Positions 16,965 to 24,946 of a stretch of DNA of 40,170 nt are shown here, one piece after another; the stretch's first letter is position 1, and the number at the start of each line of letters is the position of its first letter. The stretch is taken from assembly GCA_003160635.1 (NCBI GenBank), contig PMLV01000328.1, positions 9,276-49,445 of the forward strand. Reading direction: 5' to 3'. The translations under genes and the position numbers were made by a program. The stretch is from Acidimicrobiaceae bacterium (GTDB lineage Bacteria; Actinomycetota; Acidimicrobiia; Acidimicrobiales; RAAP-2). A model generated the notes under the pieces. It made no database searches, was not told the origin of the DNA, and saw only the letters and a list, made by a program, of their open reading frames with translations.

Positions 16965-17350
16965 GCGCAGTCGATCGGTTGCTGGCGCAGGCGCGCCGCG
17001 GTCTCCGCCGCGTCGATGCGCTACAGGCGAAGCAGATCCACGACGGGGGCGGCTTGTTGATCGACATCCGGCCGGTGGCGCAACGGGCCGAGTTCGGCGA
17101 CATCCCCGGGGCCCTCGTCGTCGAACGCAATGACCTCGAGTGGCGTCTCGATCCCGGCGGGTCCCACCGCCTGCCCGAAGCGGAGGACCCCGACCGACAC
17201 GTCGTCGTCGTGTGCCAGGAGGGGTACGCCTCCAGCCTGGCCGCGGCCAGCCTGCTGCACGTGGGGCGCACGGCCGTGACGGACCTCGAAGGTGGCTTCG
17301 TGGCGTGGAAGGACGCCGGCCTTCCGACCACACCGGGTTCTCGCCCCTGA
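16952..17350 (+). CDS. Rhodanese-like sulfurtransferase domain protein
   Basis: A single-domain rhodanese of about 132 residues. The active-site loop VVVVCQEGYASSLAAASL carries the catalytic Cys that holds persulfide; the CH2-like element LLIDIRPVAQRAEFGDIPGA is at the start and LEGGFVAWKDAGLP at the end, both standard. The start is either GTG 16952, used here, or TTG 16961 whose TTGA would overlap the cysteine dioxygenase stop. It is therefore translated with the dioxygenase and probably handles sulfur released in thiol oxidation. It converges on an MFS gene 22 bp downstream. Confidence 0.88.
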   Translation: MGPLSAVDRLLAQARRGLRRVDALQAKQIHDGGGLLIDIRPVAQRAEFGDIPGALVVERNDLEWRLDPGGSHRLPEAEDPDRHVVVVCQEGYASSLAAASLLHVGRTAVTDLEGGFVAWKDAGLPTTPGSRP

Positions 17351-17372
17351 AGGCGGATTCGTCTCTTGTGGT

Positions 17373-18968
17373 TCAGCTGTCCGTCGTCGCGTCATCCGCC
17401 GCACCGTCGAACATGAGCGGTGTGCCGTCGAGTGCGCAGGAGTACCTCGGGTGACGGCGGTTGAGGATTCGTGGTGCGTTCTGCGGGTTGCGGATGGTGG
17501 CGGCCGCCAGCAGGCCACCGGCCGCGCAGGCGAGGCCGGTGATGATCATGGCGTTGCGGAACCCGCCGGCGAAGTGGTGCGGATGGAGCGCCGCGGCACC
17601 GGTGATCCCGGCCACGAGCGGAAGGATGGCCACGGCCAGCAGGCTGGCAGCCCGTGCCACCACGTTGTTGACGGCGGAGGCCACGCCGGCGTGCTCGGCC
17701 GGTGCGGCACCCATGGCGGTGGAGGTGAGCGGCGCCACCGTGAGGGCGAGGCCTGCGCCGAAGACGATGACGGCCGGCAGTACCTCGACCAGGTAGCTCC
17801 CGCTGTGCGTGGCCCGGGTCAGGAGCAGGAGACCGGCCGCCACGACGAGGGGTCCGGCGGTCATCTGCAGGCGGGGGCCGATACGCGCCGCCAGCTGCCC
17901 GGAACGGGCCGAGAAGGGCAACATGATCCCGGTCACCGGAAGGAGGGCCAATCCGGACTCGAGCGGGCTGTAGCGCACGACCAGTTGGAGCTCCACCGGG
18001 AGGAGGAACAGGGCCCCGCCCAGGGCGCCGTAGACGACGAACGTGACCGCGTTGGCCCCGCTGAACTGCCGGGTTCGAAACAGCCCGAGTGGAAGCATGG
18101 GGTGCGCGCGGACGTGCTCGACCACGAGAAACGCCGGGGCCGTCACTGCGGCGGCGATCAAACCGGCCAGCACGACGGGACTGGACCACCCGTGGCTCGG
18201 CGCCTCGATGAGCCCGTACGTGAGGCCGGCCAGAAAGAGGACGGCGAGGCCGGCGCCCAGGAAATCCACGTGGCCGGCGGTCGAGGGATCCCGCGTCTCG
18301 GGGACGTGGCGGCGGGTCACGAGGAGCACGACGACGGCCACCGGGAGGTTGATGAAGAACACCCATCTCCATGAAGCGGCCACGATCAGGTACCCGCCCA
18401 GCAGCGGCCCGGCGGCCGTCGCCACCCCACCGAGTCCCGACCAGGCGCCGATGGCCCGGGACCGGTCGTCAGGGCGAAACGAAGCCTGGAGAATGGCCAG
18501 GCTGGCCGGAGCCAGGAGCGCACCGCCGACGCCCTGGAGGATGCGGGCGGCGATGAGCGTGCCGGCATTGGGGGCAAACCCGCAACACATCGAGGCCACG
18601 GTGAACCACACGATGCCGACGGTGAAGATCCGCTTGCGTCCCATGCGGTCGCCCAGGGAGCCGCCGAGGAGCAAGAACGCGGCCAGCGTCAGCGAGTATC
18701 CCGAAACAACCCATTGCAGGGTGGCCACGCCACTGTGAAAGGCCCGGCCGATGGTCGGGAGTGCGATGCCCACCACCGTGGCGTCGATCGAGGCCATGCC
18801 CGAACCCAGCACGGTGGCCGCGATGACCCATCGACCCCGACCCGTGGCGAAGGCGAGCTGGTCGGGCGCTCCGGCGCTCTCGGCTGGGGGTTCAGGTTCC
18901 GTCAACGGGTCCGTTTCCTTCGGGCCGGAGTCTGGCACGCCGGGCGGAGAGGGCCACCCGACGGACAT
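17373..18968 (-). CDS. MFS drug exporter, DHA2 family (second copy)
   Basis: A 531-residue MFS transporter, about 14 membrane segments, resembling EmrB/QacA drug:H+ antiporters. MASIDATVVGIALPTIGRAF is the motif D region, LGGSLGDRMGRKRIF is motif A, and AGPLLGGYLIVAASWRWVFFINLP is motif C. A charged, Pro-rich N-terminal tail of about 40 residues precedes the first helix. It shares the family with the 14247-15710 gene but is clearly diverged, so not a recent duplication. It faces an SDR gene divergently across 37 bp, which is little room for two promoters. Confidence 0.9.
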   Translation of the reverse strand: MSVGWPSPPGVPDSGPKETDPLTEPEPPAESAGAPDQLAFATGRGRWVIAATVLGSGMASIDATVVGIALPTIGRAFHSGVATLQWVVSGYSLTLAAFLLLGGSLGDRMGRKRIFTVGIVWFTVASMCCGFAPNAGTLIAARILQGVGGALLAPASLAILQASFRPDDRSRAIGAWSGLGGVATAAGPLLGGYLIVAASWRWVFFINLPVAVVVLLVTRRHVPETRDPSTAGHVDFLGAGLAVLFLAGLTYGLIEAPSHGWSSPVVLAGLIAAAVTAPAFLVVEHVRAHPMLPLGLFRTRQFSGANAVTFVVYGALGGALFLLPVELQLVVRYSPLESGLALLPVTGIMLPFSARSGQLAARIGPRLQMTAGPLVVAAGLLLLTRATHSGSYLVEVLPAVIVFGAGLALTVAPLTSTAMGAAPAEHAGVASAVNNVVARAASLLAVAILPLVAGITGAAALHPHHFAGGFRNAMIITGLACAAGGLLAAATIRNPQNAPRILNRRHPRYSCALDGTPLMFDGAADDATTDS

Positions 18969-19005
18969 CGTGCATCCTCGGCCGCCCGTCTATGGTTCGA
19001 CGGTG

Positions 19006-19791
19006 ATGGACGATGGATTGAATCTACGCGGGCGTGTGGCCATCATCACCGGTGGGGGAACGGGGATCGGGGCGGCGACCGCCCGGCTCTTCGCGGCTCA
19101 CGGCGCGGGCGCCGTGGTTCTCGCCGCCCGGACGGGCGTGCAGATAGACGCGGTGGCGGCGGAGATCGAGGGGTCGTCGTCCACGCGGGCCCTCGCGGTG
19201 CCGACCGACGTCAAAGTCGAAGAAGCAGTGGTCGATCTGGTGGCCGCCACGATCGAGGCGTTCGGTCGTGTCGACATCCTGGTGAACAACGCGGGCGGCA
19301 CCCGCATGGGACCACTGGAGAGCACCCCCACCAAGGCGTGGGATTCGGTCTTCGCACTGAATGTGCGCGGTCCGTTTCTCTGCACGCGCGAAGCGGGACA
19401 CCACATGATCGAGCAGCGGTCAGGCGTGATCGTGAACGTCTCCTCCGGGGCCGGGGTCAACGGGGTCCGGCACGGCGCCGGGTACAGCGCGGCCAAGGCC
19501 GCACTCCAGATGTTCACGCGGGTGACCGCGGGCGAATGGGGACGTTTCGGCATTCGGGCGAACTGCGTCGCGGTCGGGCTCGTCGCCTCGGAACGGGCGG
19601 TTGACGCGTGGAAGGTGGCCGGCATCGATCCCGAGGCGTTTCGTCAGGGCATACCCCTCGGGCGGGTCGGCGAGCCTGTGGACGTGGCGTCGTCCATCCT
19701 GTTCCTCAGCAGCGACGCCTCGTCCTATGTCAGCGGCGAGACGTTCTCCGTGAACGGTGGTCCACAACTCGGCGGTCCGGCGCTCGGGTAG
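19006..19791 (+). CDS. Short-chain dehydrogenase/reductase (SDR)
   Basis: Classical SDR of 261 residues: NAD(P)-binding GGGTGIG after VAIITG, NNAGG, the catalytic Ser in VNVSSGAGVNG and YSAAK. The C-terminus FLSSDASSYVSGETFSVNGG is the typical family ending. Such enzymes reduce or oxidise a carbonyl/hydroxyl group of a small metabolite; the substrate is not predictable. ATG 19006 (or GTG 19003) is preferred over the long upstream frame because the Rossmann strand begins nine residues later. The divergent MFS neighbour may export or import a related compound. It ends 43 bp before the convergent map gene. Confidence 0.9.
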   Translation: MDDGLNLRGRVAIITGGGTGIGAATARLFAAHGAGAVVLAARTGVQIDAVAAEIEGSSSTRALAVPTDVKVEEAVVDLVAATIEAFGRVDILVNNAGGTRMGPLESTPTKAWDSVFALNVRGPFLCTREAGHHMIEQRSGVIVNVSSGAGVNGVRHGAGYSAAKAALQMFTRVTAGEWGRFGIRANCVAVGLVASERAVDAWKVAGIDPEAFRQGIPLGRVGEPVDVASSILFLSSDASSYVSGETFSVNGGPQLGGPALG

Positions 19792-19834
19792 GCGACGGGT
19801 CGCATCAGCGTGCGTCGGGAGCCCCGAGGGCGAC

Positions 19835-20764
19835 TCACCCGATGCGCGTCAGGACGTCGGCCCCCTTCTCTGTCACCAGAATCGTGTGCTCGAATTGTGC
19901 GGTGCGGCATCCGTCCGCGGTGACCGCGGTCCAGCCGTCGTCCCAGAGCACGTGCCGCCAGGTGCCCAGCGTGATCATCGGCTCAATCGTGAAGGTCATG
20001 CCGGCCTCCATGACCGTCCGGGCCGAGGGCTCGTAGTAGTGGGGGATCTGTGGGAGTGAGTGGAACACTTCGCCGATGCCGTGGCCGCAGTAGTCACGCA
20101 CCACGCCGAATCCAGCCGCCTCGGCGTGACGCTGGATCGCCCGGCCGACGTCGCTGATGGGCCGTCCGGGTGCGACGGCCTCAATGCCCTTGTCCAGGCT
20201 TTCCCGGGTGACGACGATCAGTCGCTGCGACGCGTCGTCGATGTTCCCCACGCCGAAGGTCGCGTTGGTGTCACCGTGCACGCCGTCGAGGTAGACGGTG
20301 ACGTCGAGGTTCACGATGTCGCCCTCGCTCAGCGGTCTTGAGTCGGGTATGCCGTGACAGATGACTTCGTTCACCGAGGTGCAGAGCGACTTGGGATAGC
20401 CGTGATAGTTGAGGGGGCTCGGGTACGCCCCGTGGTGCACCGTGGCCTCGTGGCAGATCGCGTCGAGCTCATCGGTGGTGGTCCCCGCCTTGACCGCGCC
20501 GGCGGTCGTCTGCAGCACGTCCGCCGCCACCCGACCTGCCCGTCGCATCCGCTCGATGACGTCGTTGCTCTTGACCATGGGCTCGTCCACCTTGACTGGA
20601 CGCCCCCGCTCGGCGTAGTCGGGTCCGATGATCGCCGGCGGCACGCCGCGCCGGGGCGAGACGAGGCCGGGAAGCACCCGTTCCTGGCTGGCTTGGTGGC
20701 ATCGCTTGTACTTGCGCCCGCTGCCGCACCAACACGGGTCGTTGGACTTGAGGGGTGGGCTCAT
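19835..20764 (-). CDS. map: Type I methionine aminopeptidase with N-terminal SEC-C zinc motif
   Basis: Removes N-terminal Met from nascent proteins. The 309-residue protein starts with a SEC-C-type zinc motif, Cys11-x-Cys13 ... Cys22-His23, as in MapA-like ribosome-associated variants, then the pita-bread fold. The metal ligands are visible in NLDVTVYLDGVHGDT (two Asp), CGHGIGEVFH (His), FTIEPM (Glu) and AQFEHTI (Glu). The SEC-C extension with about 45 residues explains the length above a minimal MetAP (about 250). The gene is monocistronic-looking, divergent from the PBP gene with 182 bp between. Confidence 0.95.
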   Translation of the reverse strand: MSPPLKSNDPCWCGSGRKYKRCHQASQERVLPGLVSPRRGVPPAIIGPDYAERGRPVKVDEPMVKSNDVIERMRRAGRVAADVLQTTAGAVKAGTTTDELDAICHEATVHHGAYPSPLNYHGYPKSLCTSVNEVICHGIPDSRPLSEGDIVNLDVTVYLDGVHGDTNATFGVGNIDDASQRLIVVTRESLDKGIEAVAPGRPISDVGRAIQRHAEAAGFGVVRDYCGHGIGEVFHSLPQIPHYYEPSARTVMEAGMTFTIEPMITLGTWRHVLWDDGWTAVTADGCRTAQFEHTILVTEKGADVLTRIG

Positions 20765-20847
20765 GAGTGGCGACCGGCCTTCATCGGTGTCACCGTAGCG
20801 GTCTGACCCCTGGCCCGGCGCCCGTCAGGCGCAGCCCGCGCCGGCGC

Positions 20848-20879
20848 ATTCTCGTTCCCGCGGTGGAGAATATGAGAAT
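20848..20879. promoter_or_regulatory. Inverted/direct repeat in the map-PBP divergent gap
   Basis: ATTCTC (20848-20853) and GAGAAT (20866-20871) form a perfect inverted repeat with a 12-bp spacer, and GAGAAT recurs at 20874-20879 as a direct repeat. The patch is AT-richer than the flanks and lies about 70-100 bp from each start. It may be a protein binding site or promoter element for one or both genes; nothing identifies the binding factor. Confidence 0.25.
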
Positions 20880-20946
20880 GTAGTGCGGTGTCGCGCCCGT
20901 CGATCGACGACTTTGCCGGGGACCGAAGAGCTGACCGTAAGGCCCG

Positions 20947-22500
20947 ATGAGACGTCGCATCCGTTGGCTGGGTGTCTTCATGGTTCTCTGCTTCGGGCTC
21001 ATCGCCGTCCAACTCGTGAACATCCAATTCGTCAAGGCGCACCAGCTGGCGAATTCGCCGGACAATCCGAGAATCGCCGTCTTGAAGTACGACAATCCCC
21101 GGGGAACGATCTACGCCGCCGATGGGACGACGGTGCTGGCGCAGTCGGTGGCCACCAGCCCGGGCCCGTACAAGTACCCCTTTCACTACATTCGCCAGTA
21201 TCCCCAGGGTCCCCTCTATGCGGGGATCACGGGCTACGACTCGCCTCTCTACTACGGGGCGGCTGGGATCGAGGAGGAGTACAACTCCGAACTGAGCGCC
21301 CATAGCCAAGGGGCGCAGACCCTGAGCCAGCTCATCTTCGGGGAGAAGGCCCCCTCGATAACCGACGACGTGACCCTGACCGTCCAACCGAGCCTGCAGC
21401 AAGCGGCATGGAATGCCTTGACCACGCTGCCGCCCGGTGTGAACAAGGACGGAGCGGTCGTCGTACTCCAGCCGTCGACCGGTGACGTCGAAGCCATGGT
21501 GTCGAATCCAGCCTACGACCCCAACGCGTTGGTCAATCCCAACCTCGCGGCGGAGCATCTCGCGTACTTCAGCTACAACACCAAGGACCACGAAGGGTTC
21601 TTCCCATTGCAGCCGATCGCGACCGGCTACAGCTTCGCACCGGGTTCGACCTTCAAGGTCATCACCAGCACGGCCGCCTACAACCTCGCACCCGCGCTGG
21701 CGAACTTCGACTACCCGGTTCAGCAATGTCAGAAGTTCACCGACTCCAACGTGCCCCTCTGCGACCAGGGCGGGGCGTGTGGCGGGACCATGACATCGAT
21801 GCTCCCCGCCTCCTGTGACCCGGGCTATGGCGAGCTCGGCGTCCAAGAGGGCGCGCCCGTTCTCGAGAAGCAGGCGAAGCTGTTCGGCTACAACGCAACC
21901 CCGGGCATCGACCTGCCCGGCGTGGTCACCTCGGTGTTCCCCACCCTCCCGACCAACTCCGATGCCCTGTTGGCGTACAGCGCCATCGGGCAGTACAACG
22001 TCGCGGCCACGGCCCTCCAGAACGCCATGGTGGCGTCGGGCATCGCCGACGGTGGCGTCGTCATGACGCCACACCTGATGGCGCAGATTCACAATTCGCA
22101 GGGAGATCTCGTCGAGACGTACACACCCAAACCGTTGTCTCGCGCCGCCACCCCGCAGGCCGCGACACAGGTCACGGCGTTGATGGAGGGCGTGGTCAAG
22201 GACGGCACGGCGTCCGGTGTCGGGTTCCCCTCGTACCTGTGTGCCGCCGTCAAGACCGGGACGGCGCAGACCACCCCGAGCCAGCACGTGACCGAGACGT
22301 GGATGATCGGGTTTGCGCCGGCCAACAACCCCCAGGTCGCCGTGGCCGTGGTCGTACCGGAGCAATCCATCGCATCCGACGGCGCGTCGGTGGCCGGACC
22401 GATCATGAAGGCAGTCCTCGAAGCGGCGCTCCCTCCGGGTTCGATCAGCTCGAGCTGCGCCTTGCCGCGCACCGCAGCTCCCAGCGCCCTGCATGGGTGA
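20947..22500 (+). CDS. Penicillin-binding protein, transpeptidase (PbpA/FtsI type)
   Basis: A 517-residue membrane-anchored peptidoglycan transpeptidase. Residues about 8-26 (LGVFMVLCFGLIAVQLVNI) form the N-terminal anchor, followed by a short dimerisation region with NPRGTIY and a transpeptidase domain with the SxxK motif Ser234-Thr-Phe-Lys237 and KTG motif Lys436-Thr-Gly438. The SxN motif position reads Ser289-Cys-Asp291, with Asp replacing Asn. It most resembles elongation-type PbpA (about 490 residues), but no RodA/FtsW or Ser/Thr kinase gene is adjacent, unlike the usual actinobacterial cluster. Cysteines in the 260-290 stretch (Cys261, Cys272, Cys278, Cys290) could form disulfides outside the cell. 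Confidence 0.9.
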   Translation: MRRRIRWLGVFMVLCFGLIAVQLVNIQFVKAHQLANSPDNPRIAVLKYDNPRGTIYAADGTTVLAQSVATSPGPYKYPFHYIRQYPQGPLYAGITGYDSPLYYGAAGIEEEYNSELSAHSQGAQTLSQLIFGEKAPSITDDVTLTVQPSLQQAAWNALTTLPPGVNKDGAVVVLQPSTGDVEAMVSNPAYDPNALVNPNLAAEHLAYFSYNTKDHEGFFPLQPIATGYSFAPGSTFKVITSTAAYNLAPALANFDYPVQQCQKFTDSNVPLCDQGGACGGTMTSMLPASCDPGYGELGVQEGAPVLEKQAKLFGYNATPGIDLPGVVTSVFPTLPTNSDALLAYSAIGQYNVAATALQNAMVASGIADGGVVMTPHLMAQIHNSQGDLVETYTPKPLSRAATPQAATQVTALMEGVVKDGTASGVGFPSYLCAAVKTGTAQTTPSQHVTETWMIGFAPANNPQVAVAVVVPEQSIASDGASVAGPIMKAVLEAALPPGSISSSCALPRTAAPSALHG

Positions 22501-22526
22501 AAGGGCGAATCGGTAGTCTGCCACCA

Positions 22527-22553
22527 AGGGCGGCCTCCACAGGAGGCCGCCCT
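22527..22553. terminator. Strong 12-bp hairpin between PBP and PPOX genes
   Basis: Perfect arms AGGGCGGCCTCC (22527-22538) and GGAGGCCGCCCT (22542-22553) with a 3-nt loop. There is no T-tract, so it is either a GC-rich terminator for the upstream PBP gene or a leader structure. The second arm ends 20 bp before the next start codon and just upstream of that gene's GGAGGAGGAGG ribosome-binding stretch. Confidence 0.5.
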
Positions 22554-22573
22554 CCGAATGGAGGAGGAGGCGC

Positions 22574-22972
22574 ATGGGCGTATTCACGGAGCTCGAAATT
22601 GAGTACCTCAGATCTCAGCGGTTGTCGCGACTGGCCACCGCGTCGAGGTCAGGGCAGCCCGACGTGTCTGCCGTGGGGTTCGGCGTGGAGGGTGACTCCA
22701 TCGTCAGCGGTGGGATCGACCTGACCAAGACGGTCCGCTTCAGGCATCTGCAGGAGAACCCCCGGGCCACCATCGTCATCGACGATCTTGCCTCGACCGA
22801 CCCCTGGAGCCCGCGGGGGATCAAGGTTCGTGGCTCCGCCACCGTCGAGGAGCACGACGGGAGTTTGCGCATCCGCATCGAACCGGAGGTGATCTGGAGT
22901 TGGGGCATCAACCCCGATGCGGAAAAGCGGTTTGCATCGATCGAGCGGCGGAGCGTTTCGAAAGAAGGCTGA
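22574..22972 (+). CDS. PPOX-class split-barrel flavin/F420 oxidoreductase
   Basis: The 132-residue protein is a pyridoxamine-5'-phosphate-oxidase-like split barrel of the kind annotated as PPOX-class F420-dependent in actinobacteria. The opening ELEIEYLRSQRLSRLATASRSGQPDVSAVGF and the TVRFRHLQENPRATIVIDDL strand pair are typical; the C-terminal IRIEPEVIWSWGI is the family ending. Length matches (about 130-150). An excellent ribosome binding site lies directly before the ATG. Cofactor (FMN, F420 or haem) cannot be decided from sequence, and the substrate is unknown. Confidence 0.82.
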   Translation: MGVFTELEIEYLRSQRLSRLATASRSGQPDVSAVGFGVEGDSIVSGGIDLTKTVRFRHLQENPRATIVIDDLASTDPWSPRGIKVRGSATVEEHDGSLRIRIEPEVIWSWGINPDAEKRFASIERRSVSKEG

Positions 22973-22974
22973 AG

Positions 22975-23055
22975 GTCGCGGAAGTGCTGGTCTCCGACGC
23001 GGCGCGGTATGTGACGGGAGTTGCCCTTCCCGTGGACGCCGGCCGCGCGCTGTGA
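22975..23055 (+). pseudogene. C-terminal remnant of an SDR gene
   Basis: Directly after the PPOX stop, in another frame, the translation reads VAEVLVSDAARYVTGV then ALPVDAGRAL and a TGA. This is the standard C-terminus of a short-chain dehydrogenase (compare FLASDAARYVTG...VDGG). No start, Rossmann motif or active-site sequence is nearby, and the preceding residues are slightly too short for the usual GRPEEVAE...FL segment. It is a leftover of a deleted SDR gene; only about 27 codons remain. Confidence 0.7.
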
Positions 23056-23076
23056 GCGGTTCGTTCTGGAGAACGA

Positions 23077-24765
23077 TCAGACCGTATCGGTGCCACCGCG
23101 CAGGAGCTTGCCCGAACGCTCGCCGGTCAGACCCGAGGGTCCGGTAACTTCGGTCCCGTTGACGACGACGTGGTCGATGCCCGTCGGCTCGTTGTAGATC
23201 CGGCCGGCACCTCCCGGGAGGTCGTCACGCCACCCGGGGGCGCCTGGCCCGACCGTGTCGGGATCGAAGACGACGAGGTCGGCCCATGCACCTTCGACGA
23301 GCCGGCCGCGGCCTTCCAGACCGTAGAGGCGGGCCGGGATGTCCGTCAGCTTGCGCACCGCCTCGGGCAAGGTGAGGGTGCCTGATCGGCGGGTGAGCGC
23401 CAGGAGGACAGGCGCGTAGTCGAATGTCGACAGCATCTCGACGTGCGCACCGGCATCCGACGCGCCGATGATCACGCGTGGATCGTGCAGCGACTCGAGC
23501 CGTACCGCCCAACTGGCGGCGCTGTTCGCGATCGGCTCGGGCTGGAACCCGGTGCGGAGCTCGTCGGCGATCCAGATGTCGAACAGCGCATCGAACGCGT
23601 CACCCGGCCCTTCCGTTGCAATCTCTCCGAGCCGGCGTCCGGCGGAGGACGAGCTGGCCGCCGAGTGGGTGTCGGCCACGACCAAGGCGGCCACGACGGC
23701 GGCCAGGGTCGAGCCGGACTCCTGGGCGGATCGACGAAGGCGGCTCCGCACCTCGGGATTCCGAAGTTCCTCGACCGCAACCTTGGTCGGAAGGTCGAGC
23801 AGCTCGTCCCAGCCCGGGACGGACCGGAACAGGGAACTCCGGCGGGAGGCGCGCACGGCCGTCGGACCGGGGTAGGTAAGGGCCACGATGGATGCCCCCC
23901 TCGTTGCGGCCAGGTCCGAGACCGCGAGTTGCCGGCGGGCCACGTCCGGGTTCTCGGGTATGAGCACGTTCCAGTTGAGTGTGCGTCCCGATGCCAGCGA
24001 CATGGCGATCATCGTCTCGATGTGCTCGTCGCTGAACGCGCCCACCGTCGGGATGAACTCGATCTGCGTGCCCGGGTAGGCGGACACTTCGCCCGCCAGC
24101 GCCACCAACTCAGCGGCGAGTGAGAAGCGTGAGGGAACGGGTTCGCCCTCCCCGTCCGTGTGGAGCGAATTCCATGACGAGGAGAAGCCGAGCGCGCCGG
24201 CCGCAAGTGCCTCGCGCAGCAAGGCGCGCATGGCGGAGAGGGCCGCGGGCCCAGGATCGGGCTCGGTGTGCCGGTCCCCGAGCACGGCCCGGCGCAGTGC
24301 GGAGTGACCCGCCATCACGCCGAAGTTCAGCGCCGGCCTCGCTGCCTCTACGGCGTCGAGATACTCCCCGAAGGATCGCCAATCCCACCCTGCTCCCGCC
24401 TCGAGGGCCTCCGCCGGGATGGCCTCGACTTCGGCCAGCATGCGGAGCATGTAGCCGTCGTCGTGGTCGCCGAGCGGAGCGATGGAGAACCCGCAGTTGC
24501 CGCCGATCACCGTCGTCACCCCGTGGAGCGATGAGGGCGACAGGTAGGGGTCCCACAAGACCTGGGCGTCGTAATGCGTATGGACGTCGATGAACCCCGG
24601 GGTGACCACCTTTCCGGTGGCCCCGATCCGCCGTTTGCTCCGGCCGAGCGTGCCCGGCTCAGCGATCTCTACGATCCGCCCTCCGCTGATCGCGACGTCG
24701 CGGCGCTCTGCGGGAGAGCCGGTCCCATCCAAGAACAGTCCGTCTTCGACCGTGAGGTCAAACAT
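23077..24765 (-). CDS. N-acyl-D-amino-acid deacylase-type amidohydrolase (copy A)
   Basis: A 562-residue metal-dependent amidohydrolase of the D-aminoacylase/dihydroorotase group. Key features are FIDVHTHYDAQVLWDP (metal-binding HxH), GNCGFSIAPL (Cys that bridges metals in D-aminoacylase), GHSALRR and a late GASDAGAHVEML with the catalytic Asp. The C-terminal beta-sandwich part has RLVEGAWADLVVFDPD and the DLPGGAGRIYNEPTGIDHVVVNG ending. Enzymes of this family hydrolyse N-acyl amides or cyclic ureides; true substrate uncertain. It shares layout and many motifs with the divergent gene at 24947 but is diverged, an old paralogue. The ATG start MFDLTVEDG is the family norm. Confidence 0.88.
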   Translation of the reverse strand: MFDLTVEDGLFLDGTGSPAERRDVAISGGRIVEIAEPGTLGRSKRRIGATGKVVTPGFIDVHTHYDAQVLWDPYLSPSSLHGVTTVIGGNCGFSIAPLGDHDDGYMLRMLAEVEAIPAEALEAGAGWDWRSFGEYLDAVEAARPALNFGVMAGHSALRRAVLGDRHTEPDPGPAALSAMRALLREALAAGALGFSSSWNSLHTDGEGEPVPSRFSLAAELVALAGEVSAYPGTQIEFIPTVGAFSDEHIETMIAMSLASGRTLNWNVLIPENPDVARRQLAVSDLAATRGASIVALTYPGPTAVRASRRSSLFRSVPGWDELLDLPTKVAVEELRNPEVRSRLRRSAQESGSTLAAVVAALVVADTHSAASSSSAGRRLGEIATEGPGDAFDALFDIWIADELRTGFQPEPIANSAASWAVRLESLHDPRVIIGASDAGAHVEMLSTFDYAPVLLALTRRSGTLTLPEAVRKLTDIPARLYGLEGRGRLVEGAWADLVVFDPDTVGPGAPGWRDDLPGGAGRIYNEPTGIDHVVVNGTEVTGPSGLTGERSGKLLRGGTDTV

Positions 24766-24819
24766 CGTGGCTCACTCCCTCCGGGTTCGCCGACATCGCC
24801 ACGTCTCGTGGCCGCTGCG

Positions 24820-24833
24820 ACGATTCGCATCGT
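24820..24833. promoter_or_regulatory. Inverted repeat in the gap between amidohydrolase paralogues
   Basis: ACGAT (24820-24824) and ATCGT (24829-24833) with a 4-bp spacer TCGC form a symmetric site in the 181-bp divergent gap. It is placed to serve both promoters. The arms are short, so chance occurrence is quite possible. Confidence 0.25.
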
Positions 24834-24946
24834 AGTTGTTCCACGTTGACCTGCTCGTTTAGTGTGGCGCGCGTCCGAACATCCTTGCCGGGACACCGAA
24901 CGGGGACCGTGGACGACCAGGGCGGCAGCCCAAAAAGGGAGGGAAC

